A stretch of DNA of 64,000 nucleotides from NCBI RefSeq assembly GCF_029626035.1, contig NZ_JARUBE010000003.1:5828001-5892000 (forward strand), read 5' to 3'. Made by a program: the position numbers and the translations under genes. Of this stretch, positions 28,101-36,505 are shown one piece after another; positions within the stretch are counted from its first letter, which is position 1, and the number at the start of each line of letters is the position of its first letter. The DNA is from Micromonospora sp. WMMD980. Lineage in GTDB: Bacteria > Actinomycetota > Actinomycetes > Mycobacteriales > Micromonosporaceae. Under the pieces are notes generated by a model that saw only the letters and a list, made by a program, of their open reading frames with translations, was not told where the DNA came from and did no database searches.

Positions 28101-29102
28101 GGCCGCCCCGGTCAGGTCGCCGCCGTCGAGCACCACCACCACGTGCGGCCCGTCGGTGGCCGGGCCGTGCGGGCTGAACCGGGACCGGCTGCCGAGCACG
28201 TCACCGAGGAGCCGTTCCAGGTCGGCCGCGGAGCTGGTGACCAGGCGCACCGGGCCGAGCGCGTCGGTGCGGGCCGGGTGGTGGGCGTGCGGCAGCCACT
28301 TCACCCACTCCCACCGGTCCCGGCGTTCCGGGCCGGCGCAGACCGCGATCAGCAGCTCGTCCGGGGCGTGGAAGACGGCGAGCTGGGTGAGCACCGCCCG
28401 GGCCAGCGCCTGCGCGGCCGGCGAGCCGGACCCGCGCACCGTGCCGCCCGGGCCGCGCACGAACACCCGGGCGAAGCTGCGCAGCGACAGCGCCACCGGC
28501 AGGTCCGGCACCACCGAGTACGCGTCCAGGAAGCGCCGCAGCGCCCCGGCGGTCATCGGCTCCAACTCCTCCAGCGGTCGGGTCACCGGTGGGACCAGGG
28601 GGGTCGCGAGCGTCTGCGGCCCGGTGCCGACCCGGACCACGGCGAAGTCCGGGTCGCCCGGGCGGCGCTCCCACACCCGGTGACTGTCGACCGTGGACCA
28701 GAGCCGCCCCGGCTCCGGGTGGCGGTAGGACAGGCCGGCCCGCTGGGCGCCGGCGGTCTCCCGGACCCGCCGGCGCAGGGTCGCCAGGTGGCGCAGGTAC
28801 TCCCGGCGGGCGGCGATCAGCTCGGACTTCTTCGGCCCGGCGCTGCCCCAGGTGGTCACCAGCATCGCCAGCGAGGAGAGCCCGAACATTCCGCCCACCA
28901 CGTACGAGTAGGCGCCGCCGCCCCGGCCGAACATCATCGCCATGGCCACCGTGCCACCGAGCATCGGCAGCACCAGCAGCGCCTGCTGCCAGCGCCCGCC
29001 GGCCGCCGCGGGGATCTCCGGCGGGGCCTCGACGGGCAGCTCGCCGACCGGGATCTCCGGGGCCGGTCGGCGCGGCGGCCGCTTGATGACGACAGTGGAC
29101 AC
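25146..29102 (-). CDS. eccC: type VII secretion ATPase EccC (FtsK/SpoIIIE, fused EccCa-EccCb)
   Basis: A 1318-residue motor ATPase of the ESX/type VII secretion system. Two N-terminal transmembrane helices (about residues 40-85) are followed by three FtsK-like nucleotide-binding domains. The first has a canonical P-loop GATGSGKS (about 486) with LLLICDEFSELL, the second has GTTRSGRS (about 834; Arg replaces the usual Lys) with DVFLVVDGW, and the third has GDAECGKS (about 1118) with ELFVLVDDYD. This is the usual pattern of one strong and two weaker sites. The GTG at 29102 has GGGAGGG six bases upstream. It is divergent from eccD and upstream of mycP. Confidence 0.93.
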   Translation of the reverse strand: MSTVVIKRPPRRPAPEIPVGELPVEAPPEIPAAAGGRWQQALLVLPMLGGTVAMAMMFGRGGGAYSYVVGGMFGLSSLAMLVTTWGSAGPKKSELIAARREYLRHLATLRRRVRETAGAQRAGLSYRHPEPGRLWSTVDSHRVWERRPGDPDFAVVRVGTGPQTLATPLVPPVTRPLEELEPMTAGALRRFLDAYSVVPDLPVALSLRSFARVFVRGPGGTVRGSGSPAAQALARAVLTQLAVFHAPDELLIAVCAGPERRDRWEWVKWLPHAHHPARTDALGPVRLVTSSAADLERLLGDVLGSRSRFSPHGPATDGPHVVVVLDGGDLTGAADLAGDGGIDAVTVLDLDTPPPRLLDRYALLLDLVDGRLHSHSSAGHAEVGAADALAPADAEAVARRLAPLRLAGTVRGPDAPAGAEPGLPELLGLGDPEGFTAEQGWAPRAARDRLRVPIGVGADGGAIDLDLKESALDGMGPHGLLIGATGSGKSELLRTLVLGLAATHSSAQLNFVLVDFKGGATFAPFERLPHTAAVITNLADALPLVDRMVDAINGELMRRQELLRRAGTFASVRDYERARAAGSPLAPLPSLLLICDEFSELLSAKPDFIDLFVQIGRLGRSLGVHLLLASQRLEEGRLRGLDTHLSYRIGLRTFSALESRTVLGVPDAHELPRSPGHGYLRSGTDPLVRFKAAYVSGAVRRRTGAAGATNGGSPRVLAFSTHLAPVPRPATPAARPTEEESGETLLETIVDRLAGQGPPAHQVWLPPLDASPTLDELLGPVGVDPGRGLTVANPELHGALQVPVAVVDKPFEQRRDLLWLALDGAAGHVAVVGTTRSGRSGLLRTLICALALTHTPAEVQVYCLDFGGGTLGALRDLPHVGGVSGRTDGTAVRRTVGEVAGLLAERERRFTESGVESMAAWRRRRAATPAGGPAGADPFGDVFLVVDGWNTLRGEYEDLEPLVTELATRGLAYGVHVVASALRWSDFRPAIRDLFGSRLELRLGDPSDSVVVKRALAATVPEERPGRGITAGGLHFLTAQSRVAALGGETGDLVKAVVGGWTGPVAPRVRLLPPVLSYAELDQTATTGLAFPVGVAEADLSPVVLDFATEPNFVVFGDAECGKSSFLRALATSIVGRFSPEQARVILVDYRRSLMGTIETPHLIGYGTAAPHTAELIESAAGYLQGRQPGPEVTPAELRARSWWTGPELFVLVDDYDLVAGGPTNPLRALEEHLPHARDVGLHLVLARRSGGAGRTAYEPIIQRLRELSTAGLVMSGGPEEGPLVGQVKAGPLPPGRARLVTRREGVRLVQLAHLPPG

Positions 29103-29141
29103 GCAGCCCTCCCATGGCTCTCGGTAACCCGAGCCTGGCTC

Positions 29142-29147
29142 ATAGTA
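29142..29147 (-). promoter_or_regulatory. -10 box candidate for eccC
   Basis: TACTAT on the minus strand, about 40 bp upstream of the eccC GTG, is the best -10 match in the 102-bp divergent gap between eccC and eccD. The gap is relatively A/T-rich around 29140-29155. Confidence 0.35.
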
Positions 29148-29204
29148 GGTAAAGTCCTCTCGTCCGTCAGCCCACCGATCCGGCTCGATGATGGAGATAC
29201 GTCG

Positions 29205-30587
29205 ATGACAAGCGGGCTCGCCCGGGTCACGATCAGCGCGCCCCGCCGCCGCGTCGACGTGGCCCTGCCGGAGCAGGTTCCCCTGGCCGAGCTGCTGCCG
29301 GAGGTGCTCCGGCACGCCGGGGAGGGGCTCGCCGACGACGGCGAACGACACGGCGGGTGGGTGCTGCGACGCACCGACGGCGCGGTGCTGGCCACCGCCC
29401 AGGCGCTGCTGTCGCAGGGCGTCCGCGACGGCGAGGTGCTGCACCTCGTGCCGGCCCGCGCCGAGTGGCCCGAGCTGGAGTACGACGACGTGGTCGAGGC
29501 GATCGTCGACGGGGCCCGCCGCCGGGGTGCCGCCTGGTCGGCCGGCGCGACCCGGGTCGCCGCGCTGGCCGGCGCCGGCGTGCCGCTGGCGGTCGGGCTG
29601 GTCGCCGTGCTGTCGGCCGGCCCGGGGGAGCCCGGCTGGCCGGTCGCCACCGCGGTCGCGCTGATCCTGGTGCTCGCCGCCACCGCCGCCTCGCGCGCCT
29701 ACTCGGACGGCCCGACCGGCGTCACCCTCGGCGGATACGCGCTGCCCTGGGCGGCGGCGGCCGGCGCGCTCGCGGTCGGCTCCGGCGACCCGGTCGGCCC
29801 GATCCCCGGCCTGCGCTGGGTCGGCGCGCCCGAACTGCTGGTCGGCTCGGTGGGGCTGCTGCTGGTGGCGGTGCTCGCCCTGCTCGGCGTGGCGCACCGG
29901 TCCCGCGTCCCGGTGGCCGGCGTGACGGTCGGCGTGGCCGGCGCGGCGGCCGCCCTCGGGGCGTTGCCGCTCGACCCGGCCGGCGCGGCGGCGGTGCTGC
30001 TCGCCGTGCTGGTCTTCGCGCTCGGCGGGCTGCCGCTGCTGGCCATCCGGGTCGGCAAGCTACCCCTGCCACCGCTCACCCTGCCCACCCCGGCCGGGAC
30101 CCGTGACCTGCCCGACCGGGGGCGGGTGCACGCGGCCGTGGCCCGGGCCGAGGAGGTGCTGACCGGGATGCTGCTCGGGCACGCGGTGCTGGCGGTGGGC
30201 GCCGCCGCGGTGCTGGTCGCCACCGGCGGGACGGCCGGTCGGCTGCTGGTCGCGGTCGGCTGCGCGGTGCTGCTGCTGCGCTCCCGGCTGTTCGTGGCGA
30301 TCCGGCACCGGGTGCCGGCGGTCACCGCCGGGCTGGCCGGTTTCGCGCTTCTCGGCGCCGTCCTCGCGGACCGGGCCGGCCCGGGCGGCCGGCTCGCGCT
30401 GACCGTCGGCGGGCTGGCCCTGGCCCTGGTGGCGGTCACCGCCGGCGCCACGTACGCCCGCCGGCCGGTCTCGCCGTACCTGGGTCGGCTGGCCGACCTG
30501 ACCGACACCGCGTTGGTGGTCGCGGTGGTCCCGGTGGCCTGCGCGGTGCTCGACCTCTACGACCGGGCCCGTGGCCTGCTGGCCTGA
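29205..30587 (+). CDS. eccD: type VII secretion integral membrane protein EccD
   Basis: A 460-residue polytopic protein. Residues 1-85 form the cytosolic ubiquitin-like (YukD) domain (LARVTISAPRRRVDVALPEQ), and the rest consists of about 11 closely spaced hydrophobic helices, the EccD architecture of the ESX translocation channel. The start at 29205 gives the standard N-terminal domain. It is divergent from eccC by 102 bp. No eccB, eccE, PE/PPE or WXG100 genes follow; a strong terminator hairpin ends the transcript. Confidence 0.92.
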   Translation: MTSGLARVTISAPRRRVDVALPEQVPLAELLPEVLRHAGEGLADDGERHGGWVLRRTDGAVLATAQALLSQGVRDGEVLHLVPARAEWPELEYDDVVEAIVDGARRRGAAWSAGATRVAALAGAGVPLAVGLVAVLSAGPGEPGWPVATAVALILVLAATAASRAYSDGPTGVTLGGYALPWAAAAGALAVGSGDPVGPIPGLRWVGAPELLVGSVGLLLVAVLALLGVAHRSRVPVAGVTVGVAGAAAALGALPLDPAGAAAVLLAVLVFALGGLPLLAIRVGKLPLPPLTLPTPAGTRDLPDRGRVHAAVARAEEVLTGMLLGHAVLAVGAAAVLVATGGTAGRLLVAVGCAVLLLRSRLFVAIRHRVPAVTAGLAGFALLGAVLADRAGPGGRLALTVGGLALALVAVTAGATYARRPVSPYLGRLADLTDTALVVAVVPVACAVLDLYDRARGLLA

Positions 30588-30595
30588 ACACGACG

Positions 30596-30625
30596 GGGCC
30601 CGGGTCGCGGGTGCGACCCGGGCCC
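30596..30625. terminator. bidirectional terminator between eccD and ppa
   Basis: A perfect 13-bp stem, GGGCCCGGGTCGC / GCGACCCGGGCCC with a GGGT loop, lies between the convergent eccD and ppa stop codons. Confidence 0.85.
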
Positions 30626-30640
30626 GGAGAAGTCTCGCCG

Positions 30641-31147
30641 TCAGTGCAGCGTCTCGCCGCGCTCCTCGGCCTCCTTGGCCCGCTGGTAGGAGGCGACGAT
30701 CTCGGCCTCCGCCTCGACCCGACCCACCCAGGTGGCGCCCTCGACCGACTTGCCCGGCTCCAGATCCTTGTAGACCTCGAAGAAGTGCTGGATCTCCAGC
30801 CGGTCGAACTCGCCGAGGTGGTGGATGTCGCGCAGGTGCTCCTGGCGCGGATCCTCGTAGGGCACGCAGAGGACCTTGTCGTCGCCGCCCTTCTCGTCGG
30901 TCATCCGGAACATGCCGATGGTGCGGCAGCGGATCAGGCAACCCGGGAAGGTCGGTTCGGGCACCAGCACCAGCGCGTCCAGCGGGTCGCCGTCCTCGCC
31001 CAGGGTGCCCTCGATGAAGCCGTAGTCGGCGGGGTACTGCGTGGAGGTGAAGAGGGTGCGGTCCAGCCGGATCCGGCCGGTCGCGTGGTCCACCTCGTAT
31101 TTGTTGCGGTGACCCTTGGGGATCTCAACCGTGACGTCGAAATCCAT
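30641..31147 (-). CDS. ppa: inorganic pyrophosphatase
   Basis: A 168-residue family I soluble pyrophosphatase that hydrolyses PPi and drives biosynthetic reactions. The conserved stretches are [35 protein letters not shown] (metal-binding Asp cluster in DGDPLD) and [13 protein letters not shown]. The ATG at 31147 with GGAGCGTGGAAG upstream is the family start; an open frame further upstream is not needed. It is divergent from dacB and convergent with eccD. Confidence 0.96.
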   Translation of the reverse strand: MDFDVTVEIPKGHRNKYEVDHATGRIRLDRTLFTSTQYPADYGFIEGTLGEDGDPLDALVLVPEPTFPGCLIRCRTIGMFRMTDEKGGDDKVLCVPYEDPRQEHLRDIHHLGEFDRLEIQHFFEVYKDLEPGKSVEGATWVGRVEAEAEIVASYQRAKEAEERGETLH

Positions 31148-31241
31148 CTTCCACGCTCCCTCGTTGCCCACGCTGGCTGACGGAAACCGGCGGCTCGCCA
31201 CCCGCGCGGGAGGAACGCCCCCGCCGGCTCCGGCCGCCGCA

Positions 31242-31264
31242 TAGTGTTCGGACCGAAGTAGTGT
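31242..31264. promoter_or_regulatory. ppa/dacB divergent promoter region with inverted repeat
   Basis: Two TAGTGT hexamers (31242-31247 and 31259-31264) flank the 11-bp inverted repeat TTCGG-A-CCGAA (31247-31257). Both hexamers match TANNNT -10 boxes for the plus strand, and the repeat could bind a dimeric regulator. Assignment to dacB is a guess from position. Confidence 0.3.
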
Positions 31265-31300
31265 CACCCAAGGCGATTTCGAGCGGGGGAGGAGGGGGCC

Positions 31301-33010
31301 GTGGGGAGGGAAGATTCACACTACCGCCCCGAGGGGGTTGACGGCCGGCGGTCCGCCGGATTCGGTTCCGGTCCCGCCGGCGCCACCGGCCGGGTGTCCG
31401 TCCCCGGCGCCAACGTCACCCACCGTGGCGCCCCTGCCACCGGATCGGCCCGCGTCGGCCGCCCTGACGACCGGGCGCGCCCCGGGAACTGGCCGGCCCC
31501 GATCCCGGTGAGCCCGCCCGTCCCGCCGGTCGGAACGGCCCCACCGCCGCCCCCCGCACCGGCCGCCGGTCCGCGCCGCCGGGCCCGGCTGGTCGCGGTG
31601 CTCGCCACGGTGCTGGTGCTCGTCCTCGCCACGGCCGGGCTGGCCGTGCTCCGGCCTGGCCCGGTCGCCGGTTGGCTGGGCGGCGGGGCCACCCCGTCCG
31701 GCGCGGCCGCCGCGCCGCCCGAGCCCGACCCGCCGGCGGTGCTCGCCGGTCCGGACGCGAACGCGCCGCTGCCCTCCGGGGCCGGCATCCGCGCCGTCCT
31801 GGATCCGTTGGTGCGCGCCGCCGCGCTCGGCGACCGGGTGAACGTGTCGGTGGCGGACGTGACCACCGGCCAGGCGCTCTACGGCAGCGGACCGGACACG
31901 CCGACCGTGCCCGCCTCGGTGACCAAGCTGGCCACCGCCGTCGCGGTGCTCTCCGCACGCGGCCCGGCCCACCGGATCCCCACCCGGGCGGTGGCCGGCG
32001 CCAACCCGGGCGAGGTGGTCCTGGTCGGCGGCGGTGACCCGACCCTCGCGGTGGACCGGAAGAACGCCTTCTACCCGGGCGCGGCCCGGCTGGACGATCT
32101 TGCCGGTCAGGTGCGCGCCGCGCTTGGCGGCACCGCCCCGACCAAGGTGATCGTCGACTCGTCGCTGTTCAGCGGCCCGGTCTTCGAGCCCGGCTGGGAC
32201 GCGGACATCCCCACCGGCGGGTTCGGCGCGGCGATCACGGCCCTGATGACCGACGGCGCCCGGAAGGACCCCGCGCAGGCCCGGCGCACCGCCGAGGAGA
32301 CCAACCACGCCGCCGACCGGGTGCCCCAGCCGGACCTGACCGCCGGCCGGCAGTTCGCGAAGCTGCTCGGGCTCGCCGGGAGCGCCGCGCAGGTGACGCG
32401 GGGGACCGCGCCGGCCGCCGGAGCGGCGGGCCAGCCCGGCGCCGAGCTGGGCACTGTCGAGTCGCTGCCGGTGATCCGGCAGGTCGACATCATGATCAGC
32501 GACAGCGACAACGTGATCGCCGAGGCGATGGCCCGTCAGGTGGCGCTGGCCAAGGGCAAGCCCGGTTCCTTCGTCGGGGGCGCGGCGGCGACCGACGAGG
32601 TGCTCGGCGGGCTGGGGCTGCCGGCCGGTGAGATCAGCCTGGCCGACGGCAGTGGCCTGTCCCGCACCAACCGGATCAGCCCGTCGCTGCTCACCGACCT
32701 GATCACGCTCGCCGGGAACGGGAGTCACCCGGAGCTGGCCGCGATCTTCGGCGGCCTGCCGGTGGGCGGCTGGTCCGGCACGCTGGACGAGCGCTACCGG
32801 GCGGACGCCACCCGGACCGGGGCCGGCGTGGTACGCGCCAAGACCGGCACGCTGAGCGGGGTGAACGCCATCGCCGGGACGGTGACCACCGCGGACGGCC
32901 GGCTGCTCACGTTCGCCGTGCTCACCGACCGGACGCAGGGCTCGCTCGACGAGACCCGGCAGGCGCTCGACCGGATCACGTCCGCGCTGGCCGGCTGCGG
33001 CTGCCGCTGA
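31301..33010 (+). CDS. dacB: D-alanyl-D-alanine carboxypeptidase/endopeptidase (PBP4, S13 family)
   Basis: A 569-residue class C penicillin-binding protein. A Pro/Arg-rich cytosolic N terminus and one transmembrane segment (about residues 95-118) are followed by the S13 peptidase domain. Its three active-site motifs are SVTK (about 206), SDN in [10 protein letters not shown] (about 401) and KTG in RAKTGTLSG (about 513). It trims peptidoglycan stem peptides or cross-links outside the membrane. GTG 31301 has GGAGGAGGGGG upstream. The order ppa-dacB-zincin-tilS-hpt-ftsH is a conserved actinobacterial block. Confidence 0.93.
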   Translation: MGREDSHYRPEGVDGRRSAGFGSGPAGATGRVSVPGANVTHRGAPATGSARVGRPDDRARPGNWPAPIPVSPPVPPVGTAPPPPPAPAAGPRRRARLVAVLATVLVLVLATAGLAVLRPGPVAGWLGGGATPSGAAAAPPEPDPPAVLAGPDANAPLPSGAGIRAVLDPLVRAAALGDRVNVSVADVTTGQALYGSGPDTPTVPASVTKLATAVAVLSARGPAHRIPTRAVAGANPGEVVLVGGGDPTLAVDRKNAFYPGAARLDDLAGQVRAALGGTAPTKVIVDSSLFSGPVFEPGWDADIPTGGFGAAITALMTDGARKDPAQARRTAEETNHAADRVPQPDLTAGRQFAKLLGLAGSAAQVTRGTAPAAGAAGQPGAELGTVESLPVIRQVDIMISDSDNVIAEAMARQVALAKGKPGSFVGGAAATDEVLGGLGLPAGEISLADGSGLSRTNRISPSLLTDLITLAGNGSHPELAAIFGGLPVGGWSGTLDERYRADATRTGAGVVRAKTGTLSGVNAIAGTVTTADGRLLTFAVLTDRTQGSLDETRQALDRITSALAGCGCR

Positions 33011-33064
33011 CCGACGGGCGTCGATCGGCCGGCGCGAGCCCGGGTGGGGGTGTCGCGGCGCGGG

Positions 33065-33070
33065 TACGGT
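33065..33070 (+). promoter_or_regulatory. -10 box, putative leaderless promoter of zincin gene
   Basis: TACGGT lies six bases before the ATG at 33077. Confidence 0.45.
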
Positions 33071-33076
33071 GGGTTC

Positions 33077-34144
33077 ATGGCGCAGTTCGTGGACTGGGAT
33101 CTGGCCGCCGCCACCGCGGGGGCGCTGAGCAAGTCGGGCCCCCGGGTGTCGTACACCGAGGCCACCGACGTGGTCGGCGACCTGCGCCGGCTGACCGAGG
33201 AGGCCGCCGGTCACGTGGCCGACCACACCGGCCTGCGGGCCCAGGTGGCGCACCCGCCGGTGCGCGTGGTCGACCGCCGGGACTGGGCGGCGGCCAACAT
33301 CGCCGGGCTGCGTGAGGTGATCACCCCGCTGGTCGAGCGGCTCTCCGGCGACAAGCGGCCGGGCGCGCTCACCGAGGCGATCGGCTCCCGGCTCACCGGC
33401 GTGCAGGCCGGCACCGTGCTGGCCTACCTGTCCGGCCGGGTGCTCGGCCAGTACGAGGTCTTCGCCGGCGACCCCGGCCAACTGCTGCTGGTGGCCCCGA
33501 ACATCGTCGAGGTGGAGCGGAAGCTCGGCGCCGACCCGCGTGACTTCCGGCTGTGGGTCTGCCTGCACGAGGTGACCCACCGGACCCAGTTCACCGCCGT
33601 GCCGTGGATGCGCGCCTACTTCCTCGGCGAGGTGCAGGCGTTCGTCGACGCCTCGCAGGGCGGTGAGCACCTGCTGGAGCGCCTGCGTCGCGGCGTGGCC
33701 ACGCTCTCCGACGCGGTCAAGGACCCGGAGAGCCGCGCCAGCGTGCTCGACATCGTGCAGACCCCGGCACAGCGCGCCGTGCTGGACCGGCTGACCGCGC
33801 TGATGACGCTGCTGGAGGGGCACGCCGAGTTCGTGATGGACGGCGTCGGTCCGGCGGTCATCCCCAGCGTCGAGTCGATCCGGGCGGCGTTCAACCGCCG
33901 CCGGGAGTCCGGCAACCCGCTGGAGAAGGCGATCCGGCGGCTGCTCGGCGTCGAGGTCAAGATGCGCCAGTACGCCGAGGGGCGCAAGTTCGTGCACGGC
34001 GTGGTGGAGCGGGTCGGCATGGCCGGCTTCAACAAGATCTTCTCGTCCCCGCTCACCCTGCCCCGGCTCGACGAGCTGGGCGACCCGGAGGCCTGGGTGT
34101 CCCGGGTGCACGGGCCCGCCGGTGCCACCCCGACCGCCGGCTGA
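33077..34144 (+). CDS. zinc-dependent metalloprotease (TIGR03624 / F420-associated family)
   Basis: A 355-residue predicted zincin that is conserved in actinobacteria between dacB and tilS. It has HEVTH (HExxH zinc site, about residue 164) within LWVCLHEVTHRTQF, an acidic helix EGHAEFVMDG carrying a likely third ligand, and a C-terminal FVERVGMAGFNKIF-like region (VVERVGMAGFNKIF). No signal peptide is visible, so it is probably cytoplasmic. The biological substrate is unknown; families of this kind have been linked by phylogenetic profile to coenzyme F420 biosynthesis. It overlaps tilS by 23 bp. Confidence 0.83.
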   Translation: MAQFVDWDLAAATAGALSKSGPRVSYTEATDVVGDLRRLTEEAAGHVADHTGLRAQVAHPPVRVVDRRDWAAANIAGLREVITPLVERLSGDKRPGALTEAIGSRLTGVQAGTVLAYLSGRVLGQYEVFAGDPGQLLLVAPNIVEVERKLGADPRDFRLWVCLHEVTHRTQFTAVPWMRAYFLGEVQAFVDASQGGEHLLERLRRGVATLSDAVKDPESRASVLDIVQTPAQRAVLDRLTALMTLLEGHAEFVMDGVGPAVIPSVESIRAAFNRRRESGNPLEKAIRRLLGVEVKMRQYAEGRKFVHGVVERVGMAGFNKIFSSPLTLPRLDELGDPEAWVSRVHGPAGATPTAG

Positions 34145-35180
34145 ACCGGCCGCGCCGGCTGCGGCGGGCCCGCCGACGTCGGTCACGCCGGCGCCGGCGC
34201 CGGCCGTCGCCGCCGTGCGGCTCGCCGTGCGCCGGCTGCTGGCCGGGCTGCCCGCGGCCGGACCCGTGCTGGTGGCCTGCTCCGGCGGCCCCGACTCGCT
34301 GGCGTTGGCCGCGGCCACCGCCTTCGTGGCGCCACGGCTCGGCCGCCCGGCCGGCCTGCTGACCGTCGACCACGGCCTGCAACCGGGCTCGGCCGAGCGG
34401 GCCGAGGCGGTCGCCGGCTGGGCCCGTACTGCCGGGTTCGACCCGGTCGAGGTGCTTCCGGTGCGGGTGGCGGGCCGCTCCGGCGGCCCGGAGGCGGCCG
34501 CCCGGACGGCCCGCTACGAGGCGTTGGTCGCGGCGGCCCGGCGCCACCACGCGGCCGGGGTGCTGCTCGGCCACACCCGCGACGACCAGGCCGAGACCGT
34601 GCTGCTCGCGCTGGCGCGCGGCGCGGGCCCGCGCGGGTTGTCCGGGATGCCGGAGCGGCGGGACCTGGACGGGGTGCCGCTGCTGCGTCCGCTGCTCGAC
34701 GTGGCGCGGTCCGACACCCGGGCGGCCTGCGCCGCGCTCGCGCTGGCGCCGTGGACCGACCCGCACAACACCGACCCGGCGTACGCCCGGGCCCGGGTCC
34801 GGGCCGAGGCGCTGCCGGCGCTCGTCGACGCGCTCGGGCCGGGGGTGGTGGCGAACCTGGCCCGGACCGCCCGCCTGCTCGCCGCCGACGTGGCCGCGCT
34901 GGACGCGCTGGCCGCCGCCGCGCTCGACGAGGTCCGGGCCGCCGGCGGCGGGCTCTCGGTGGACGGGCTGGCCGGGTTGCCGGACGCGGTCCGTACCCGG
35001 GTGCTGCACGCCTGGGCGCGGGAGGTGGGTGCCGCGCCCGCCGACCTGTCCCACCGCCACGTGGCGGCGCTCGACGCCCTGGTCACCGACTGGCGCGGGC
35101 AGGGCCCGACGCACCTGCCCGGCGGCCTGCCGGTACGCCGCCACTCGGGTCGCCTGGTGCAAGGCGGGGATCCCGCTTGA
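34122..35180 (+). CDS. tilS: tRNA(Ile)-lysidine synthase
   Basis: A 352-residue enzyme that converts the wobble C of tRNA-Ile(CAU) to lysidine with ATP and lysine. The PP-loop SGGPDSLAL (about residue 50), TVDHGLQPGSAERAE and LLGHTRDDQAETVLL are diagnostic. The N terminus is Ala/Pro-rich. The GTG at 34122 begins inside the zincin gene and may be longer than the true start. The stop codon and the last five codons (GGDPA) are supplied by the palindromic element at 35161-35208, so the native C terminus may have been altered by that element. Confidence 0.9.
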   Translation: MPPRPPAEPAAPAAAGPPTSVTPAPAPAVAAVRLAVRRLLAGLPAAGPVLVACSGGPDSLALAAATAFVAPRLGRPAGLLTVDHGLQPGSAERAEAVAGWARTAGFDPVEVLPVRVAGRSGGPEAAARTARYEALVAAARRHHAAGVLLGHTRDDQAETVLLALARGAGPRGLSGMPERRDLDGVPLLRPLLDVARSDTRAACAALALAPWTDPHNTDPAYARARVRAEALPALVDALGPGVVANLARTARLLAADVAALDALAAAALDEVRAAGGGLSVDGLAGLPDAVRTRVLHAWAREVGAAPADLSHRHVAALDALVTDWRGQGPTHLPGGLPVRRHSGRLVQGGDPA

Positions 35181-35208
35181 CGCCTCCGGTATAGGCGGGG
35201 GCCCCGCT
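35161..35208. repeat. palindromic element copy C, supplying the tilS stop codon
   Basis: A 48-bp copy of the element at 6850-6897, more diverged: AAGGCGGGGATCCCGCTT, then GACGCCTCCGG, then GGCGGGGGCCCCGC. The tilS TGA lies inside it, and the element occupies most of the 50-bp gap to the convergent GlxA-type gene. Here it could act as a bidirectional terminator. Confidence 0.72.
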
Positions 35209-35230
35209 CTGCGCTCTTCCCGGGCGCCGG

Positions 35231-36217
35231 TCAGGCGTCGGCGCGCTCCCGGAACGTGGTCCGGTAGGCGTGCGGCGTGGTGCCGACCCGGCGGGTGAAG
35301 TGGTGCCGCAGCGCCGCCGCGTCACCGAAGCCGGCCCGGTCGGCGACGCTCTCCACGCTGAGCGGGGTGTCCTCCAGCAGCCGCCGGGCGAGCAGCACCC
35401 GCTGGTTGGTCAGCCAGGCGTGCGGCGTGGTGCCGGTCTCGGCGCGGAACCGGCGGGCGAAGGTGCGCGGGGCCATCCGGGCCCGGGCGGCCAGCTCGTC
35501 CACGGTGACGCCGCGGTCCAGGTGGCCCATCAGCCACTCCAGCACCGGTTCGAGGGTGAGCGCCTCCGGCGCGGTCGGGATGGGCGCCTCGACGTACTGG
35601 GCCTGGCCGCCGTCGCGGTGCGGCGGGACCACCATCCGTCGGGCCAGCCGGGTGGCCACGGCCGAGCCGTGCTCCTGGCGGACCAGGTGCAGGCAGGCGT
35701 CGATCCCGGCGGCGGTGCCGGCGCTGGTCAGCAGCCGGCCGTCCGGCACGTAGAGCGAGTTGCACCGGACCCGGGCCCGGGGGTTGCGGCGCTGCAGCTC
35801 GTCGCCGTAGAGCCAGTGGGTGGTGCACTCCCGGTCGTCGAGCAGACCGGCCGCGCCGAGCACGAACGCGCCGGAGCAGACGCTCAGCACGTACGCGCCG
35901 CGCGCCGCGGCCCGTCGCAGCGCCGCCAGCACCTCGGCCGGGATCGCGTCCATGTCCTCGTCGCCGGGCACGGTGACGCCGCTGAAGTGCGCGGGCACCG
36001 CGACGAGGTCGGCCTTCTCGAGCGGCGCCAGGTCGGCGTGCGGCTGGAGGTGGAAGCCGGAGGAGGTGCGCACCGCGCGGCCCCCGGGCGTGCAGACCTG
36101 GAACTGGTAGGCGGGGAAGCCGTCGTCGGTGCGGTCGGTGCCGAAGACCTCCGCGAACACGCCCAGCTCGAACGTGGCCACCCGGTCCATCGCGAGGACG
36201 GCGACGGTACGCAGCAT
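35231..36217 (-). CDS. GlxA family transcriptional regulator (DJ-1/PfpI + AraC HTH)
   Basis: A 328-residue regulator. Residues 1-190 are a DJ-1/PfpI amidase-like domain, with the nucleophile-elbow Cys in YVLSVCSGAFVLGAAGLL and DACLHLVRQEHG near its end. Residues 220-325 hold two AraC-type HTH motifs (TVDELAARARMAPRTFARRF and SVESVADRAGFGDAAALRHHF). The ligand is unknown. It interrupts the otherwise conserved tilS-hpt adjacency and is transcribed away from a 45-codon membrane-protein gene across an inverted repeat likely to be its operator. Confidence 0.9.
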   Translation of the reverse strand: MLRTVAVLAMDRVATFELGVFAEVFGTDRTDDGFPAYQFQVCTPGGRAVRTSSGFHLQPHADLAPLEKADLVAVPAHFSGVTVPGDEDMDAIPAEVLAALRRAAARGAYVLSVCSGAFVLGAAGLLDDRECTTHWLYGDELQRRNPRARVRCNSLYVPDGRLLTSAGTAAGIDACLHLVRQEHGSAVATRLARRMVVPPHRDGGQAQYVEAPIPTAPEALTLEPVLEWLMGHLDRGVTVDELAARARMAPRTFARRFRAETGTTPHAWLTNQRVLLARRLLEDTPLSVESVADRAGFGDAAALRHHFTRRVGTTPHAYRTTFRERADA

Positions 36218-36238
36218 GTGACGAGGGTAACCCCAGTG

Positions 36239-36275
36239 GTGGCAGGAAATCGATGATCGCGGTCATTCCTGCCAC
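36239..36275. promoter_or_regulatory. inverted repeat, candidate operator of the GlxA-type regulator
   Basis: Perfect 10-bp arms GTGGCAGGAA and TTCCTGCCAC are separated by 17 bp, 22-58 bp upstream of the regulator start. A centre-to-centre distance of about 27 bp with A/T in the spacer suits binding of an AraC-type dimer on the promoter. Confidence 0.55.
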
Positions 36276-36367
36276 TGTCCGCAGCGGACGGCGGGCCGCA
36301 GGCTTGGGGGTGTCCGGTGCGCACCGGCGGCGAAAACAGTCTCAACCATGTGAAAGCGAGCGCCGCC

Positions 36368-36505
36368 ATGACCGTTCTGCTGCTCCTGCTCTTCCTGCTC
36401 CTGCTCGTCGGGGCCAGTGCCCTCGGGCTCACCGCCGACACCCGCGACTCGGCCGACTGGAAGCCGACCGAGGACGGGCGGCGCTGGCGCTCCCGTACCT
36501 GCTGA
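36368..36505 (+). CDS. small single-pass membrane protein (45 aa)
   Basis: The frame starts MTVLLLLLFLLLLVGASAL, a single hydrophobic helix, followed by a hydrophilic tail with GLTADTRDSADWKPTEDGR. It has the composition of a real small membrane protein; similar tails (DTRDSADWKPT) occur in short actinobacterial proteins. ATG 36368 is chosen because it begins at the helix; an upstream in-frame start at 36317 would add residues with no support. Function unknown. It lies between the GlxA-type regulator and hpt and may be regulated by the former. Confidence 0.6.
   Translation: MTVLLLLLFLLLLVGASALGLTADTRDSADWKPTEDGRRWRSRTC

Noticed and set aside
31316..34318. 1000-codon minus-strand frame opposite dacB and the zincin gene
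   Set aside because: Shadow frame; both plus-strand genes have complete catalytic motifs.
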